Origin: Pedobacter kyonggii
Lineage (GTDB): Bacteria; Bacteroidota; Bacteroidia; Sphingobacteriales; Sphingobacteriaceae
NCBI RefSeq assembly: GCF_004310665.1
Contig: NZ_SIXF01000027.1
Coordinates: 1 to 64,000, forward strand
Length of the DNA stretch: 64,000 nucleotides
Direction of reading: 5' to 3'
Positions within the stretch are counted from its first letter, which is position 1; each line of letters begins with the position of its first letter. Shown in pieces: positions 19,837-30,170 of the stretch. The notes under the pieces were generated by a model. That model was not told the DNA's origin. It searched no databases and worked only from the letters and a program-made list of their open reading frames with translations. A program made the position numbers and the translations under genes.

Positions 19837-22239
19837 TTATTGAACTTTATAGACTGTTTTCGCCGATACAGCCACCCCTTTATCAGTAATTCCATCGGCT
19901 TTGATCAAAATATCGGCTTTGTTATCTCCGTTAAAATAAGTGATAGTTGCTTCGCCATTTTCATTGGTTTTTACAGCTGGTGTCCAGAAAATAGTAGTAC
20001 GTAAATCTTTATTTGGTGTTGCCGGACTGCTATAATTTGGCGAATAAAAAGTCCTTGCGGCATAATAACCGTTTAAATTTAGGTTTAGCAAATCTAGATT
20101 TGGTCCGCGCAAAGCCTCATCTTTTAAATTAAGGCTGATGAGGTACACATCTTTTCCACTGCTGTTTAGCAAATGCTGAATTCTAACCTGGTTAATCTGA
20201 TCCATGGTTAAACTGTAGTAATCCAAGCGCTCAGTAAAGAGCTCTTCTCTATTGTTTACTTTAATAACCGGCCTAACTTTTTTTCCATTGGCGATAAAGG
20301 TGACTCCTTCATTTCCCAGCGTATCGTTATCTTCTGCCGGATAACTTCCTTTGGCCTTTGTTAACAGAAAATGCTCCAATCCTTTGTAAGAATAATCGGC
20401 TGCTGTAATGTTGAAAACTTCCTCAGGATACCCAAATGAAGTAAGTACATCCTGAAACAGAACCACCTTGTTATTCTGGGCGGCCTTAATTTCAATATCG
20501 TTTAAACTGATCGAATCGCCAAACTTGTAAGTGCGGTTATAATCCATGCGTTTACCGATTTCTACATTCAAGGTGTTCGAAATTCCAGATGAGATTGTTT
20601 TTAACGGCGCTAAATTTAAAGGTTTAATCAGCGTATCGATCTGCAGCCAACCACCCTTTTTCCCTTTATCATCTTTTGATGAAATTTTTACCGTTTGATT
20701 GCCATACCAAGTGAGTCCATCCAGAAAATAACGTCCGTTCTGATCGGTTTTCGTAGTATAGATTTTATTACCTGTAAAGTTGGTACCAAACAGGGTGATA
20801 TTCATATTCGGAATGGGTTTATCGGCCAGTTTCTCTTTTACCAATCCTTTAATTGTGATGCCAGGCTCAGGTAAACAACTTATTTTAATAGCCGAATCGG
20901 CCAGTTTTCTCCAGATATAATCTCTCCAGCCCTGGGTAAGCAACAATAAGTCGAGCTGTTTTAAACGAGATGGATTTTTAGCATCAAAATATTGTGCAGC
21001 GTTTTTAATATCTCCCTTTAATTCCGATTGTAGCATCAAATACGAAACAATATCATTTCCATCATCTGGAATAAGCCCATCAACAGCAGCTAAGGAAAAT
21101 GCCGTTTTAGCTGGCTGACCAAGAAAATTGGTCGCTTTTACCTTAATAATCACTTTTTCTCTTGGTTTATAAGCTGCTTTGTTTGGGCTTATTGAGAAAT
21201 TGACCTTATTTTCGTCTTGTATAAAAATAAGCCGTTCACAGTTAGGCCTGTTCTGGTCATCTAGCAGGGTTATGCTTGCAATACCATTCGGAAAACCTTT
21301 TGTTGGGATAGATACCGATACTATAGCTTTACTTAATTTGATCGATCCGGAATAAATATTATCGCCTGCATGTTTAATTACAAGCGAAATGCTTTTATCC
21401 TTCAACTCGCCGAACATTAACTCGTTAGCACTAATACTTGCTTTGATATTTAAAGAATCGGTAGTAATATGTAATGAGAGGCCTTTTTTAAGGCTTAAGG
21501 GCATTTCTGATGTAAATTTTTCTTTGCCATAAAAGCCCTCAACCTTATATTTCTCATCTGCTTTTGGCGTAAAAGCAAAAATGCCCATACCTGCATCGGT
21601 ACTTTGAAAGGCAGTTACGGTATCTCCTTTTGATGAGATTACACTTCCTGTGGCTTTAATCCCATTTCCAATGTCATCATTGGTTTTAAAGGCTACAATA
21701 CTGCTTAATCCTTCAACCAGCGAACCACCCTCCGGGAAAAAGGCAATGGATTTTTTTGAATTGGAAATATCGTTTTTTTTGACCGGATTTCGGGTAAAAT
21801 AAGAAGCGTTTTCAATAATGTTATTGCTAATGTGAATCCGTTTTTGAAAAACAAAATCATCGCCAAAGTTTCGCATCCAATTGGTGTAAGCCCTAATGGC
21901 GTACCAACCAGAAGGAATAGAATCTTTCAGTTTAAAATCTCCCTTTCCTAGTCCACCATCCAACCTGATCATTTTCCGGTCTAAAACTTCCGATTTTGGC
22001 GAAAGCAGCTCCACATATAAATTATTGCTGGTAGCGGTTAAACTGCTGCTTTTTCCATTTACCAAATAGGCGCTAAACCATACATCTTCGCCAGTGCTGT
22101 AATAACTGCGGTCTACCTGTAGGTATGATTTCTCAAAAAAGAGTTTAACCAATTGTTTATCTGTAACTTTTTGTTGCGCCGAACCACAAAGTGTTGCTGC
22201 GCTTAAAAAGCCAAGCAAAGTATATTTTTTAAGATTCAT
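19837..22239 (-). CDS. Secreted MG2-like multi-domain surface protein
   Basis: About 800 residues; the start at 22239 (MNLKKYTLLGFLSAATLCGSAQ) gives a clean signal peptide, whereas the upstream ATG at 22257 adds six charged residues. The region FFEKSYLQVDRSYYSTGEDVWFSAYL resembles the MG2 domain of alpha-2-macroglobulin-like proteins. A carboxypeptidase-regulatory-like segment (ITIKGLVKEKLADKPIPNMNITLFGTN) lies in the middle, and a C-terminal beta-domain (AVKTNENGEATITYF) ends the protein. No TonB-dependent barrel follows. Such proteins are common beside Bacteroidota outer-membrane systems, but their function is poorly defined. It heads the minus-strand pectin array, 45 bp before PL11. Confidence 0.7.
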   Translation of the reverse strand: MNLKKYTLLGFLSAATLCGSAQQKVTDKQLVKLFFEKSYLQVDRSYYSTGEDVWFSAYLVNGKSSSLTATSNNLYVELLSPKSEVLDRKMIRLDGGLGKGDFKLKDSIPSGWYAIRAYTNWMRNFGDDFVFQKRIHISNNIIENASYFTRNPVKKNDISNSKKSIAFFPEGGSLVEGLSSIVAFKTNDDIGNGIKATGSVISSKGDTVTAFQSTDAGMGIFAFTPKADEKYKVEGFYGKEKFTSEMPLSLKKGLSLHITTDSLNIKASISANELMFGELKDKSISLVIKHAGDNIYSGSIKLSKAIVSVSIPTKGFPNGIASITLLDDQNRPNCERLIFIQDENKVNFSISPNKAAYKPREKVIIKVKATNFLGQPAKTAFSLAAVDGLIPDDGNDIVSYLMLQSELKGDIKNAAQYFDAKNPSRLKQLDLLLLTQGWRDYIWRKLADSAIKISCLPEPGITIKGLVKEKLADKPIPNMNITLFGTNFTGNKIYTTKTDQNGRYFLDGLTWYGNQTVKISSKDDKGKKGGWLQIDTLIKPLNLAPLKTISSGISNTLNVEIGKRMDYNRTYKFGDSISLNDIEIKAAQNNKVVLFQDVLTSFGYPEEVFNITAADYSYKGLEHFLLTKAKGSYPAEDNDTLGNEGVTFIANGKKVRPVIKVNNREELFTERLDYYSLTMDQINQVRIQHLLNSSGKDVYLISLNLKDEALRGPNLDLLNLNLNGYYAARTFYSPNYSSPATPNKDLRTTIFWTPAVKTNENGEATITYFNGDNKADILIKADGITDKGVAVSAKTVYKVQ

Positions 22240-22257
22240 AGTTCTTTTATCAAGCAT

Positions 22258-22704
22258 GTGAACCAGCTATTTCGCACATAAAAGCCCTACTGAATAAAAT
22301 AGTCAATATTTGAATATTGAAAAAACGAAGGCTCATCATGTGTTATTGGTTAGCGGATCATAACAGCCGTTGGTAGCAGCCATAAATGATTCATGTCGAA
22401 TGTAAATAGTATATCCCTAAGGTGCATCCTGTAGTATCCTGCTTTTTGACGATGACAATATGTTATAAGAAAGATTTTAGAGGTTTTTGCTAAATAAATT
22501 TTAAACATCAAGTAAAAAGTTACTTTACTAAACCCTTTTACTACCTTAATCCATATTTGAGATTCTTCCATCATTTTCCCCAGTGCTAAGATTGTAGAAT
22601 TTACCAACAAAATCGTAGATGGATAAAAAAATAAATGTTTAGATAACGTTTATTATTTTAAATATTTTACTTTTACCATTAGGATCTTCCAAATATTAAA
22701 CCGT
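22258..22704. other. Divergent regulatory gap
   Basis: A 447-bp AT-rich gap separates the minus-strand pectin array from the plus-strand GH51 genes. It should hold promoters in both directions. The only clear signal is the shared 20-nt motif at 22424-22443. A short minus-strand open frame at 22350-22610 lacks any family signature and overlaps the motif, so I do not call it. Confidence 0.55.
22424..22443 (-). promoter_or_regulatory. Shared 20-nt motif, possible operator upstream of the pectin array
   Basis: This is the second copy of GCATCCTGTAGTATCCTGCT, identical over 20 nt to the copy at 16182-16201. It lies about 185 bp upstream of the MG2-like gene and 262 bp upstream of the divergent GH51 gene, so it could serve either direction. 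The 10-bp-spaced ATCCTG repeat suggests a dimeric or AraC-type DNA-binding protein. Confidence 0.5.
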
Positions 22705-24708
22705 ATGAAATTAAATTACCCTGTAAAAAGTGTGTTTTCGGCATGCCTGGCGTATGCAGCAATTGGAATCGGGTACACTTCCGAAGTACAGGCACAAACT
22801 GCAAAAGTGATCAAAGTTAAAACAGACCACTCCATTGCCAAGGTGCAGCCCAATATGTGGGGCGTTTTTTTTGAAGACATCAACTTTGGCGCCGATGGCG
22901 GCATTTATGCCGAACTGATCAAAAACCGCTCATTTGAATTTGCAAAACCGCTGATGGGCTGGACTTTTCAACCAAAAAAACCACAGGAAGGCGAGATATT
23001 GGTGGTGAACCGGAAAGAGGTGAACACCGCCAATCCACGGTATTTACAGGTAAAAAAACAAACCGACGATTTTGAACTTGTAAACGAAGGTTTTAAAGGC
23101 ATGGGCGTAAAAAAAGGCCTGCGTTACGATTTTTCTGTGATGTACCGTCAATCAACTCCTGGGGTTAAACTTGTACTCCTGTTAAAAGATGCGAACAATA
23201 AAGTTATCGGACAGGGAAGTTTAACACCCGACCAAACGGGTAGCGACTGGAAAAAACAGTCGGCAAGTTTCACCGCTACCGAAACCGATCCAAAAGCAAA
23301 ATTTGCCATTGGGTTCCAGGGAAAAGGAAATATCGATCTGGATATGATTTCGTTATTTCCCAGCGACACCTGGAAAAACCGTCCGCAGGGGTTAAGGGCC
23401 GATATGGTACAGTTACTTGCTGACATGAAGCCCGGTTTTATCCGTTTCCCCGGTGGCTGCATTGTAGAAGGAACCGATCTGGCCAACCGTTATCAGTGGA
23501 AAAAAACCATCGGCCCCATCGAAAACAGACAACTGTTGATGAACCGCTGGAATATTGAATTTGCACACCGACCTGCACCTGATTATTACCAGAGTTTTGG
23601 GTTAGGTTTTTTCGAATATTTCCAGCTGGCAGAAGATATAGGATCTGATGCCCTTCCGATACTAAATTGCGGCATGGCCTGTCAGTATAATTCAGCCGAA
23701 GTGGCTTCACTTGACGAGCTCGATCCCTATGTTCAGGATGCGCTGGACCTGATCGAATTTGCCAATGGCGATGTAACTACCAAATGGGGAAAAATGAGGG
23801 CAGATCTTGGTCATCCAAAACCTTTCAATTTAAAAATGATGGGTGTTGGAAACGAAAACTGGGGCCCACAGTACCTGGAAAGACTAGCGATTTTCACCAA
23901 GGCCATAAAAGCCAAATATCCGGATTTTAAACTGATCTATAGCTCTGGCACCGGTCCTGATGGCGATCGGTTTGACTTATTGAATACCACTTTAAGAAGC
24001 AATAATGCCGATTTTATCGATGAACACTATTACCGCCCAGCTGATTGGTTTTTGAAAAATGCCGGGCGTTACGATACCTATCCAAGAAACGGATCGAAGG
24101 TTTTTGTTGGTGAATATGCCGTCCATGCAGACAATAGTATAATTGGAAGTAACCGCAACAACTGGCAAAGTGCCTTAGCTTCGGCTTCGTTGATGACAGG
24201 CTTGGAGCGCAATGCCGATGTGGTACAGATGGCCTCTTATGCGCCTCTTTTTGCCCATATCGATGCCTGGCAATGGGCACCTGATATGATCTGGGTAGAT
24301 AACCTGAAATCGTACGGAACACCCGATTATTATGTACAGAAACAGTTTTCTACGAATAAAGGAACCGATGTGGTTTCGGTTACACTCGATGAAAAGAACA
24401 TTATCGGTCAGGACGGACTTTACGCTTCTGCGGTAACCGATCAGACAAAAAAAGAACTGATCATTAAAATTGCCAACAATTCCGATCAGGCACAAAACAT
24501 AGATTTCGACCTGGAAGGAAAAATGAAACTAAAGAGTAAGGCCACCAATGAGGAAATAGCCAGCAGTAACCTAAATCAACTCAACTCTTTCGAAAATCCC
24601 GAAGCGGTAAGCCCACAAAAAAGCGCTATTAACCTGAAAGGCAAAAAACTCAACATCACTTTAAAACCTTATTCTTTTAACGTTATCAAAATCCCATTTA
24701 ACCAATAG
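22705..24708 (+). CDS. GH51 alpha-L-arabinofuranosidase (long form)
   Basis: A 667-residue secreted enzyme; the hydrophobic N-terminus ends near VQAQ. The start of the catalytic part, [28 protein letters not shown], is typical of the long GH51 subgroup. A carbohydrate-binding-like insertion follows (about residues 95-215), then GVGNENWGP with acid/base Glu384 and VGEYAVH with nucleophile Glu470. GH51 enzymes retain configuration and release L-arabinofuranose from arabinan and arabinoxylan. It is followed after 13 bp by a second GH51. Confidence 0.94.
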   Translation: MKLNYPVKSVFSACLAYAAIGIGYTSEVQAQTAKVIKVKTDHSIAKVQPNMWGVFFEDINFGADGGIYAELIKNRSFEFAKPLMGWTFQPKKPQEGEILVVNRKEVNTANPRYLQVKKQTDDFELVNEGFKGMGVKKGLRYDFSVMYRQSTPGVKLVLLLKDANNKVIGQGSLTPDQTGSDWKKQSASFTATETDPKAKFAIGFQGKGNIDLDMISLFPSDTWKNRPQGLRADMVQLLADMKPGFIRFPGGCIVEGTDLANRYQWKKTIGPIENRQLLMNRWNIEFAHRPAPDYYQSFGLGFFEYFQLAEDIGSDALPILNCGMACQYNSAEVASLDELDPYVQDALDLIEFANGDVTTKWGKMRADLGHPKPFNLKMMGVGNENWGPQYLERLAIFTKAIKAKYPDFKLIYSSGTGPDGDRFDLLNTTLRSNNADFIDEHYYRPADWFLKNAGRYDTYPRNGSKVFVGEYAVHADNSIIGSNRNNWQSALASASLMTGLERNADVVQMASYAPLFAHIDAWQWAPDMIWVDNLKSYGTPDYYVQKQFSTNKGTDVVSVTLDEKNIIGQDGLYASAVTDQTKKELIIKIANNSDQAQNIDFDLEGKMKLKSKATNEEIASSNLNQLNSFENPEAVSPQKSAINLKGKKLNITLKPYSFNVIKIPFNQ

Positions 24709-24721
24709 ATTTAACGAGATC

Positions 24722-26263
24722 ATGATGAAAAAACTTATCTTATCTGCGGCTGTATTCTGCAGTTCTATTTTAGTGCACGCACAAAGCGAAACCCAGTTAA
24801 CCATTAAACCTGCTGGTGATCAGATGGTTAGCAAGCACATTTACGGTCATTTTTCCGAGCATTTGGGCCGCTGTATCTATGATGGTTTTTGGGTGGATGA
24901 AAATTCGACTATTCCCAATAAAGGAAGAATCCGTTTAGATATTGTAGATGCTTTAAAGAAGATAAAAGTTCCAAACCTGCGTTGGCCAGGCGGCTGTTTT
25001 GCCGATGAATACCATTGGAGAGATGGCATAGGGCCGAGAAATCAACGTCCGAAAATGGTAAATACCAACTGGGGCGGCGTAACTGAAGACAATAGTTTTG
25101 GTACACACGAATTTCTAGACCTCTGTCAGATGCTCGATTGCGAACCTTACATTGCAGGCAATGTAGGCAGCGGAACCGTTGAAGAAATGGCCAAATGGGT
25201 TGAATACCTGAACTTTGATGGTGTAAGCCCGATGACGGCCATCCGCAGCCAAAATGGTAGAGAAAAACCATGGAAAGTTTCCTTCTGGGGTGTGGGTAAC
25301 GAAAGCTGGGGTTGCGGAGGAAACATGACACCTGCTTATTATTCTGATTTATACCGCAGGTATGCCACTTATGCACGTAATTATCCGGGCGCTCCGCTAA
25401 AAAGAATTGCCAGCGGCGCAAACTCCGACGATTACAACTGGACAGAAACCTGCATGAAAAACATCGGCGACCAGATGTGGGGATTAACTTTACACTATTA
25501 CACCATTCCAACAGGAAACTGGGGCAAAAAAGGATCGGCTACCAAATTTGATGAGGCACAATATTTTTCGACCATGAAAAACTGTTTAAAAATGGAAGAA
25601 CTGGTAACCAAACACTCAGCAATAATGGATAAATACGATCCTAAAAAGAAAGTGGCTTTAGTGGTTGACGAATGGGGAATCTGGACGGATGTAGAACCTG
25701 GAACAAACCCTGGTTTCTTGTATCAACAGAACAGTTTACGCGATGCTTTAATTGCTGGTACAACTTTGAATATCTTTAATAACCATTCCGATCGTGTTAA
25801 AGTAGCCAACCTGGCACAAACAATTAATGTTTTACAGGCCATAATTTTAACCGAAAAGGATAAAATGATCTTAACCCCTACTTATCATGTTTTTGATCTG
25901 TACAAAGTGCATCAGGATGCCAAATATCTACCGATTGCCTTTACCAGTCCTGATTATACTGTAGGCGATCAAAAAATTCCGGCTTTAAATGTTTCTGCCT
26001 CTCAGGATGCTAGCGGCGTTATCCATATTTCATTGGTGAATTTAGATCCGAACAAGAAAATTGCCTTAAGCACCGTTTTAGATGGGTTAAAATGGAGCTC
26101 AGTTACAGGACAGATTTTAACCTCAGCCAAACTTACCGATGTAAATACGTTTAGCGATTCGAACAAAGTGCACAATGCGAAATTTAGCGGTGCAAAAAAA
26201 TCGGGCAATGCACTTAAAGTAGAATTACCTGCTCAATCTGTTGTTGTTCTCGAATTAAAATAA
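24722..26263 (+). CDS. GH51 alpha-L-arabinofuranosidase (short form)
   Basis: A 513-residue secreted enzyme with signal peptide [21 protein letters not shown]. Features are [46 protein letters not shown] with acid/base Glu194, and VVDEWGIW with nucleophile Glu317, then a C-terminal beta-sandwich. It is closer to the classical arabinan-active GH51 type than its upstream neighbour, so the pair probably differs in linkage or chain length preference. The 13-bp spacing indicates one transcript. Confidence 0.95.
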   Translation: MMKKLILSAAVFCSSILVHAQSETQLTIKPAGDQMVSKHIYGHFSEHLGRCIYDGFWVDENSTIPNKGRIRLDIVDALKKIKVPNLRWPGGCFADEYHWRDGIGPRNQRPKMVNTNWGGVTEDNSFGTHEFLDLCQMLDCEPYIAGNVGSGTVEEMAKWVEYLNFDGVSPMTAIRSQNGREKPWKVSFWGVGNESWGCGGNMTPAYYSDLYRRYATYARNYPGAPLKRIASGANSDDYNWTETCMKNIGDQMWGLTLHYYTIPTGNWGKKGSATKFDEAQYFSTMKNCLKMEELVTKHSAIMDKYDPKKKVALVVDEWGIWTDVEPGTNPGFLYQQNSLRDALIAGTTLNIFNNHSDRVKVANLAQTINVLQAIILTEKDKMILTPTYHVFDLYKVHQDAKYLPIAFTSPDYTVGDQKIPALNVSASQDASGVIHISLVNLDPNKKIALSTVLDGLKWSSVTGQILTSAKLTDVNTFSDSNKVHNAKFSGAKKSGNALKVELPAQSVVVLELK

Positions 26264-26267
26264 GCTC

Positions 26268-26401
26268 ATGAAACAAAATAACCAGTATCATGCTGCTATT
26301 GCTTCTTCTATTCAAATGGTTAAGCGACAAGCCAGATACAAAATTGTAAATCAGCCCGTAACACGAATCCTTTTGGCGGATCTGTAATCGTTGTAGAATA
26401 A
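26268..26401 (+). pseudogene. Possible gene remnant between GH51 and GH43
   Basis: A 39-codon open frame (26268-26387) starts 4 bp after the GH51 stop. A second frame overlapping its end reads SARNTNPFGGSVIVVE and stops at 26399-26401, just before the GH43 start. Two overlapping frames that each look protein-like suggest a frameshifted leftover of a larger gene. I do not recognise the family, and a short non-coding leader is also possible. Confidence 0.25.
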
Positions 26402-26408
26402 AAATAAA

Positions 26409-27347
26409 ATGATGAAAAAACTCATATACCTTTCTATAATCTTACTATCGTTTTTTTTTAATGCCCAGGCACAATCGAAAAAGGATGTTTATCTCTTTGC
26501 CTATTTTAAAGGTAATGGGGAAGACGGGTTGCATCTGGCCTATAGTAACGATGCATACAAATGGACCGCGCTTAAAAATGATCAATCGTTCCTTACGCCC
26601 AAGGTAAGTAAAGATAAACTGATGAGAGATCCTTGCATTATCCGAGGGGCTGATGGCTTATTTCACATGGTTTGGACAGTAAGTTGGAAAGATAAAGGTA
26701 TCGGTTATGCCAGTTCGAAAGACCTGATTAACTGGAGCGAGCAGCAGTTTTTACCGGTAATGGCTAAAGAAGATAGTGCGAGAAATACCTGGGCACCTGA
26801 AATCACTTACGATAGCCATACCAAGACCTATATGATATATTGGGCCACAACTATTACGGGTAAGTTTAATGAAACGGCCTCAACTGAAGAAAGCGGTTAC
26901 AATCACCGTATGTATTACGTTACCACCAAAGATTTCAAAACCTATTCGGAAACCAAACTGCTTTACGATCCGGGTTTTAATGTGATTGATGCTACTATTG
27001 TAAAAAACGGGAAACAGTTTATCATGTTTTTAAAAGACGAGACCCGCGAGCCTGCCCAAAAGAATATCAAAATAGCTTATGCCGATCAATTGGTTGGTCC
27101 TTACAGCAAGGCGGGAAATCCAATTACGGGAAATTATTGGGCCGAAGGACCAACAACTTTAAAAATCGACAATAATTGGATGGTGTATTTTGATAAGTAC
27201 CGCGACCATAAATATGGCGCAATCCAATCTGCAGATTTAAAAAACTGGACTGATGTTTCCGATAAAATCTCCTTACCAAAAGGTTTAAGACACGGAACCA
27301 TATTAAAAATTAAGGAAAAAGAACTAGAAATCTTATTAAAGCAATAG
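26409..27347 (+). CDS. GH43-type arabinosidase/xylosidase
   Basis: A 312-residue secreted five-bladed beta-propeller enzyme with signal peptide ending NAQAQ. GH43-like blocks include LMRDPCIIRGADGLFHMVW, TWAPEITYD and YWAEGPT, supplying candidate catalytic Asp and Glu residues. The N-terminal blade reads YLFAYFKGNGEDGLHLAYS, as in subgroups that act on terminal arabinose or galactose. The likely role is trimming arabinan or arabinogalactan side chains together with the two GH51 enzymes upstream. Exact specificity is not readable. Confidence 0.86.
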   Translation: MMKKLIYLSIILLSFFFNAQAQSKKDVYLFAYFKGNGEDGLHLAYSNDAYKWTALKNDQSFLTPKVSKDKLMRDPCIIRGADGLFHMVWTVSWKDKGIGYASSKDLINWSEQQFLPVMAKEDSARNTWAPEITYDSHTKTYMIYWATTITGKFNETASTEESGYNHRMYYVTTKDFKTYSETKLLYDPGFNVIDATIVKNGKQFIMFLKDETREPAQKNIKIAYADQLVGPYSKAGNPITGNYWAEGPTTLKIDNNWMVYFDKYRDHKYGAIQSADLKNWTDVSDKISLPKGLRHGTILKIKEKELEILLKQ

Positions 27348-27810
27348 GGGTTAAGAAAACGAAATAATACCTGATGCTCCGTGGTCTGTGTCCGCACAGA
27401 CCACATTGTTAAACCGCATCAATTTACCCCACCACGCGTCATGCTGAACTCGTTTCACTGCGTAGCTTTCCGCTTCGCTACAAGTCAGCATCTTTATAGT
27501 CTATACATATCCACTTCAAAAACCTTCCTCATAGATCCTGAAACAAGTTCAGGAAGACGACCGCCTTGGGTAATCCCCGTAGTCTGTGTCTCATAGACTA
27601 CTATGATAAACCCCCTCTACGCATCATGCTGACTTGTTTTACTGCTTAGCTTTCCGCTTCGCTACAGGTCAGCATTATAGTCTATACATATCCATTTCAA
27701 AAACCTTCCTCATAGTTCCTCAAACAAGTTCAGGAAGACGATCGCGTTGAATAACGTTGATGGTCTGTGAGGACACAGACCACGGAATAAGACGAAATGA
27801 CGCCAGCTAT
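27348..27810. repeat. Tandem ~132-bp repeat with three flanking hairpins
   Basis: This convergent gap holds no gene. Two diverged copies of a ~132-bp unit, at about 27432-27566 and 27617-27748, are offset by 181-185 bp. Both contain CATGCTGA, CTTTCCGCTTCGCTACA, TAGTCTATACATATCCA and AGGAAGACGA blocks. Related hairpins precede, separate and follow the copies: 27381-27404 (10-bp stem), 27580-27600 and 27761-27782 (9-bp stem), all built on TGGTCTGTG/CACAGACCA. It may contain several copies of a small non-autonomous repeat. Confidence 0.8.
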
Positions 27811-30156
27811 CTATTTCACCAACCTCACTTCATATATATTTGCAATAGCTGATCCCTGATCGGCAACAAATTTTACTTCTAAACCTGCTTTTAATAGTTC
27901 TTTGGGGATTAGGTATTCCTGGGTATAAAAAGTATCACCTTTGTTTCCATCCAGCTTTACATTTTCAATTACAACGCCATTAATCAAAATAGAAAAGTTT
28001 TTATTCTTTTCTTTTCCGTAATAAGTTAAACTCATCTTGGTGGCCAATAAATCTCTGTTTTTAAGCATATAACTAAACCATGCTTTCCCATTTCTAAAAT
28101 GCCTTTCCTGATACGTTCCGTTATCGGTTTGTTCACCCTTAAAATTGTGATCCGATTCTGGCTGCTGCTCTCCAGTATTGATCAGATCGACGGTTCGCTG
28201 TTCCGTTTTCATCTTTTCTTCTTCAGCCAACTTAATCGCCTTTGCACGTTCTGGCAATGCCTCTGTGCTGCTGTAAGGGAAATAAACCACATAGCGCTTT
28301 TCGGCCAGGGTGTAAAAAGGAACCAGTTTTAAAGATTTGTATTTTGGCTGATAGATGGCATTTTGAGCACTGAAAGTTAAACTGTTTTTATCAATCAAAG
28401 TAATTTCATTTGCTAAGGTATTTTTAGCTCCTGTAACGAGTGGTGCATCGCTGATCGGGAATAATGGCCCTGAAGCAATATGCCCCATCCTACTGCCATC
28501 AGCTAATAAATTAGGTTGATTTAATGTATCCATCGCTGCAGCGAGCACAACCGGGCCACGAAGAAAGGCCACCCAATCAGAACCATCGGGCATAAACTCA
28601 GTGGTGGTGTGCATTGGCAATGAAATGTTAATCACATCACCCGTAGCCCAAACACGATCGATACTGGCATACCCATTTGTTTCGCTTTTAACCGTTACTT
28701 TTTTCCCATTGACGAGCACAGTCATTTTTCCCTTTTCCACCCAAGCCGGCTGACGAAGACGTAGGGCAAAACGTTGCTTGTGCTTTAACTGAAGTTTGAT
28801 TGTGGTATTTTCTGCATCAGGAAAAAGTGTTTGTTGTGTAAGCTGAATACCTTTTTCCTTCCAGTTTAAGGTAGAAGGTATGAAAAGGTTTACATACACA
28901 TCATTCTTGCCATGAGCATATATCAGCTCTCCATATTTACCATGGTTTTCCAATCCCGAGCCTACACAGCACCAAAAACTCTCCTGTGGACTCGAGTAAG
29001 TACGGTAATGCCCCGGCCGCATCGGTGTAAAATATACAAAACCACCTTTTGGCCGCTGCGAAGAAAGGATATGATTGTAAAGCGTACGTTCATAATAATC
29101 AAGGAAGGTGTTCGAAGGTGAGGCCAAAAATAGCTGTTTAGTGAGCTTCAACATGTTGTAAGAATTGCAGGTTTCAGGGCCTTCCCGCGATTCGGTCATC
29201 GAAGAAAAGTTATTGGCAGGATGAAAGTGCTCTCTAACACTATTTCCACCTATGGCCACTGTTCTATGCTCTACTACTGTTTTCCAAAAGAAAGCAGCCG
29301 CATTTGCCCAGGAAGGGTCTTTATCCAACAAGGCGATCTGCTCAAAACCAATTACCTTTGGAATCTGCGTATTTGCATGCAAACCATTCAGCGCATCTGT
29401 ATTTTTCAGCAATGGATTTAGAATGGATCGATCTGAAAACCGCTTCGCCAATTGAAGATACTTTTGATTACTCGTTATTGCATAAACATGCGCAAAAGTT
29501 TCATTCAACCCACCATGTTCGCTTTTTAGAAGTTCTTGTACTTGCTGATCAGATAAATTCGAGACCAGATCTACACACCAATCGGTGAGTTTTAGGAGCA
29601 TCTGCTTTGCTTTTACATTACCTGCAACCGCATAAGCATCGTAAAGCCCTGCATAAATTTTATGGATATTGTACAAAGGAACCCATTTTCCATTCAGTGA
29701 AAAACTTGACGACTTGATGTTGCCTGCTTTGATCTCCTTCCAGATTTCTTTTCCACCTGGAATACCTGCCAAATAGCCATCGCCATTTTTTACCTGGCAT
29801 TTATCCAATTCGGCAATCATGTATTCCATTCGGTCTTTAACCTTTGTATCACCAGTTGAAGCATACATTAAAGCCAGAGCAGACAAATAATGTCCGCCAA
29901 TGTGCCCGTCTAAACCTGTGTTTTCCCAGTTTCCGTAAGATGCTGCTTTAGACTTTAATCCCGCCTCCCTTAAATAAGGAGCCAAAAGCTTATCCGCATC
30001 AAGCGAAAGCATATATTTTTTGTCAGTTTCCTGAGCCTGCTTAAACGGCCCTTCGAGCAAACGGACTTCCGATAAATTAAATGGCTGCAAACTCGCCTGT
30101 CCGAAAGTAGTTCCATACAGGGCGGTAAACAATACAACGGTAATTATTTTTTTCAT
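27811..30156 (-). CDS. GH127/GH146 beta-L-arabinofuranosidase
   Basis: A 781-residue secreted protein with signal peptide ending YGTTFGQ. The DUF1680-type (alpha/alpha)6 barrel begins FNLSEVRLLEGPFKQAQ. The residues expected for the zinc-cysteine catalytic centre are visible: GPETCNSYNMLK near residue 326 (Glu and Cys) and FWCCVGSGLENH near residue 396 (Cys-Cys). C-terminal beta-domains follow. These families use a cysteine nucleophile to release beta-L-arabinofuranose, found in rhamnogalacturonan II, extensins and some arabinans. It is downstream of the two esterase genes at 30171-32371 in the same direction. Confidence 0.93.
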   Translation of the reverse strand: MKKIITVVLFTALYGTTFGQASLQPFNLSEVRLLEGPFKQAQETDKKYMLSLDADKLLAPYLREAGLKSKAASYGNWENTGLDGHIGGHYLSALALMYASTGDTKVKDRMEYMIAELDKCQVKNGDGYLAGIPGGKEIWKEIKAGNIKSSSFSLNGKWVPLYNIHKIYAGLYDAYAVAGNVKAKQMLLKLTDWCVDLVSNLSDQQVQELLKSEHGGLNETFAHVYAITSNQKYLQLAKRFSDRSILNPLLKNTDALNGLHANTQIPKVIGFEQIALLDKDPSWANAAAFFWKTVVEHRTVAIGGNSVREHFHPANNFSSMTESREGPETCNSYNMLKLTKQLFLASPSNTFLDYYERTLYNHILSSQRPKGGFVYFTPMRPGHYRTYSSPQESFWCCVGSGLENHGKYGELIYAHGKNDVYVNLFIPSTLNWKEKGIQLTQQTLFPDAENTTIKLQLKHKQRFALRLRQPAWVEKGKMTVLVNGKKVTVKSETNGYASIDRVWATGDVINISLPMHTTTEFMPDGSDWVAFLRGPVVLAAAMDTLNQPNLLADGSRMGHIASGPLFPISDAPLVTGAKNTLANEITLIDKNSLTFSAQNAIYQPKYKSLKLVPFYTLAEKRYVVYFPYSSTEALPERAKAIKLAEEEKMKTEQRTVDLINTGEQQPESDHNFKGEQTDNGTYQERHFRNGKAWFSYMLKNRDLLATKMSLTYYGKEKNKNFSILINGVVIENVKLDGNKGDTFYTQEYLIPKELLKAGLEVKFVADQGSAIANIYEVRLVK

Positions 30157-30170
30157 TGTTAAATGATTGT

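Noticed and set aside
22350-22610. 86-residue minus-strand open frame in the divergent gap
   Set aside because: It has no signature, overlaps the conserved 20-nt motif, and sits where promoters are expected.
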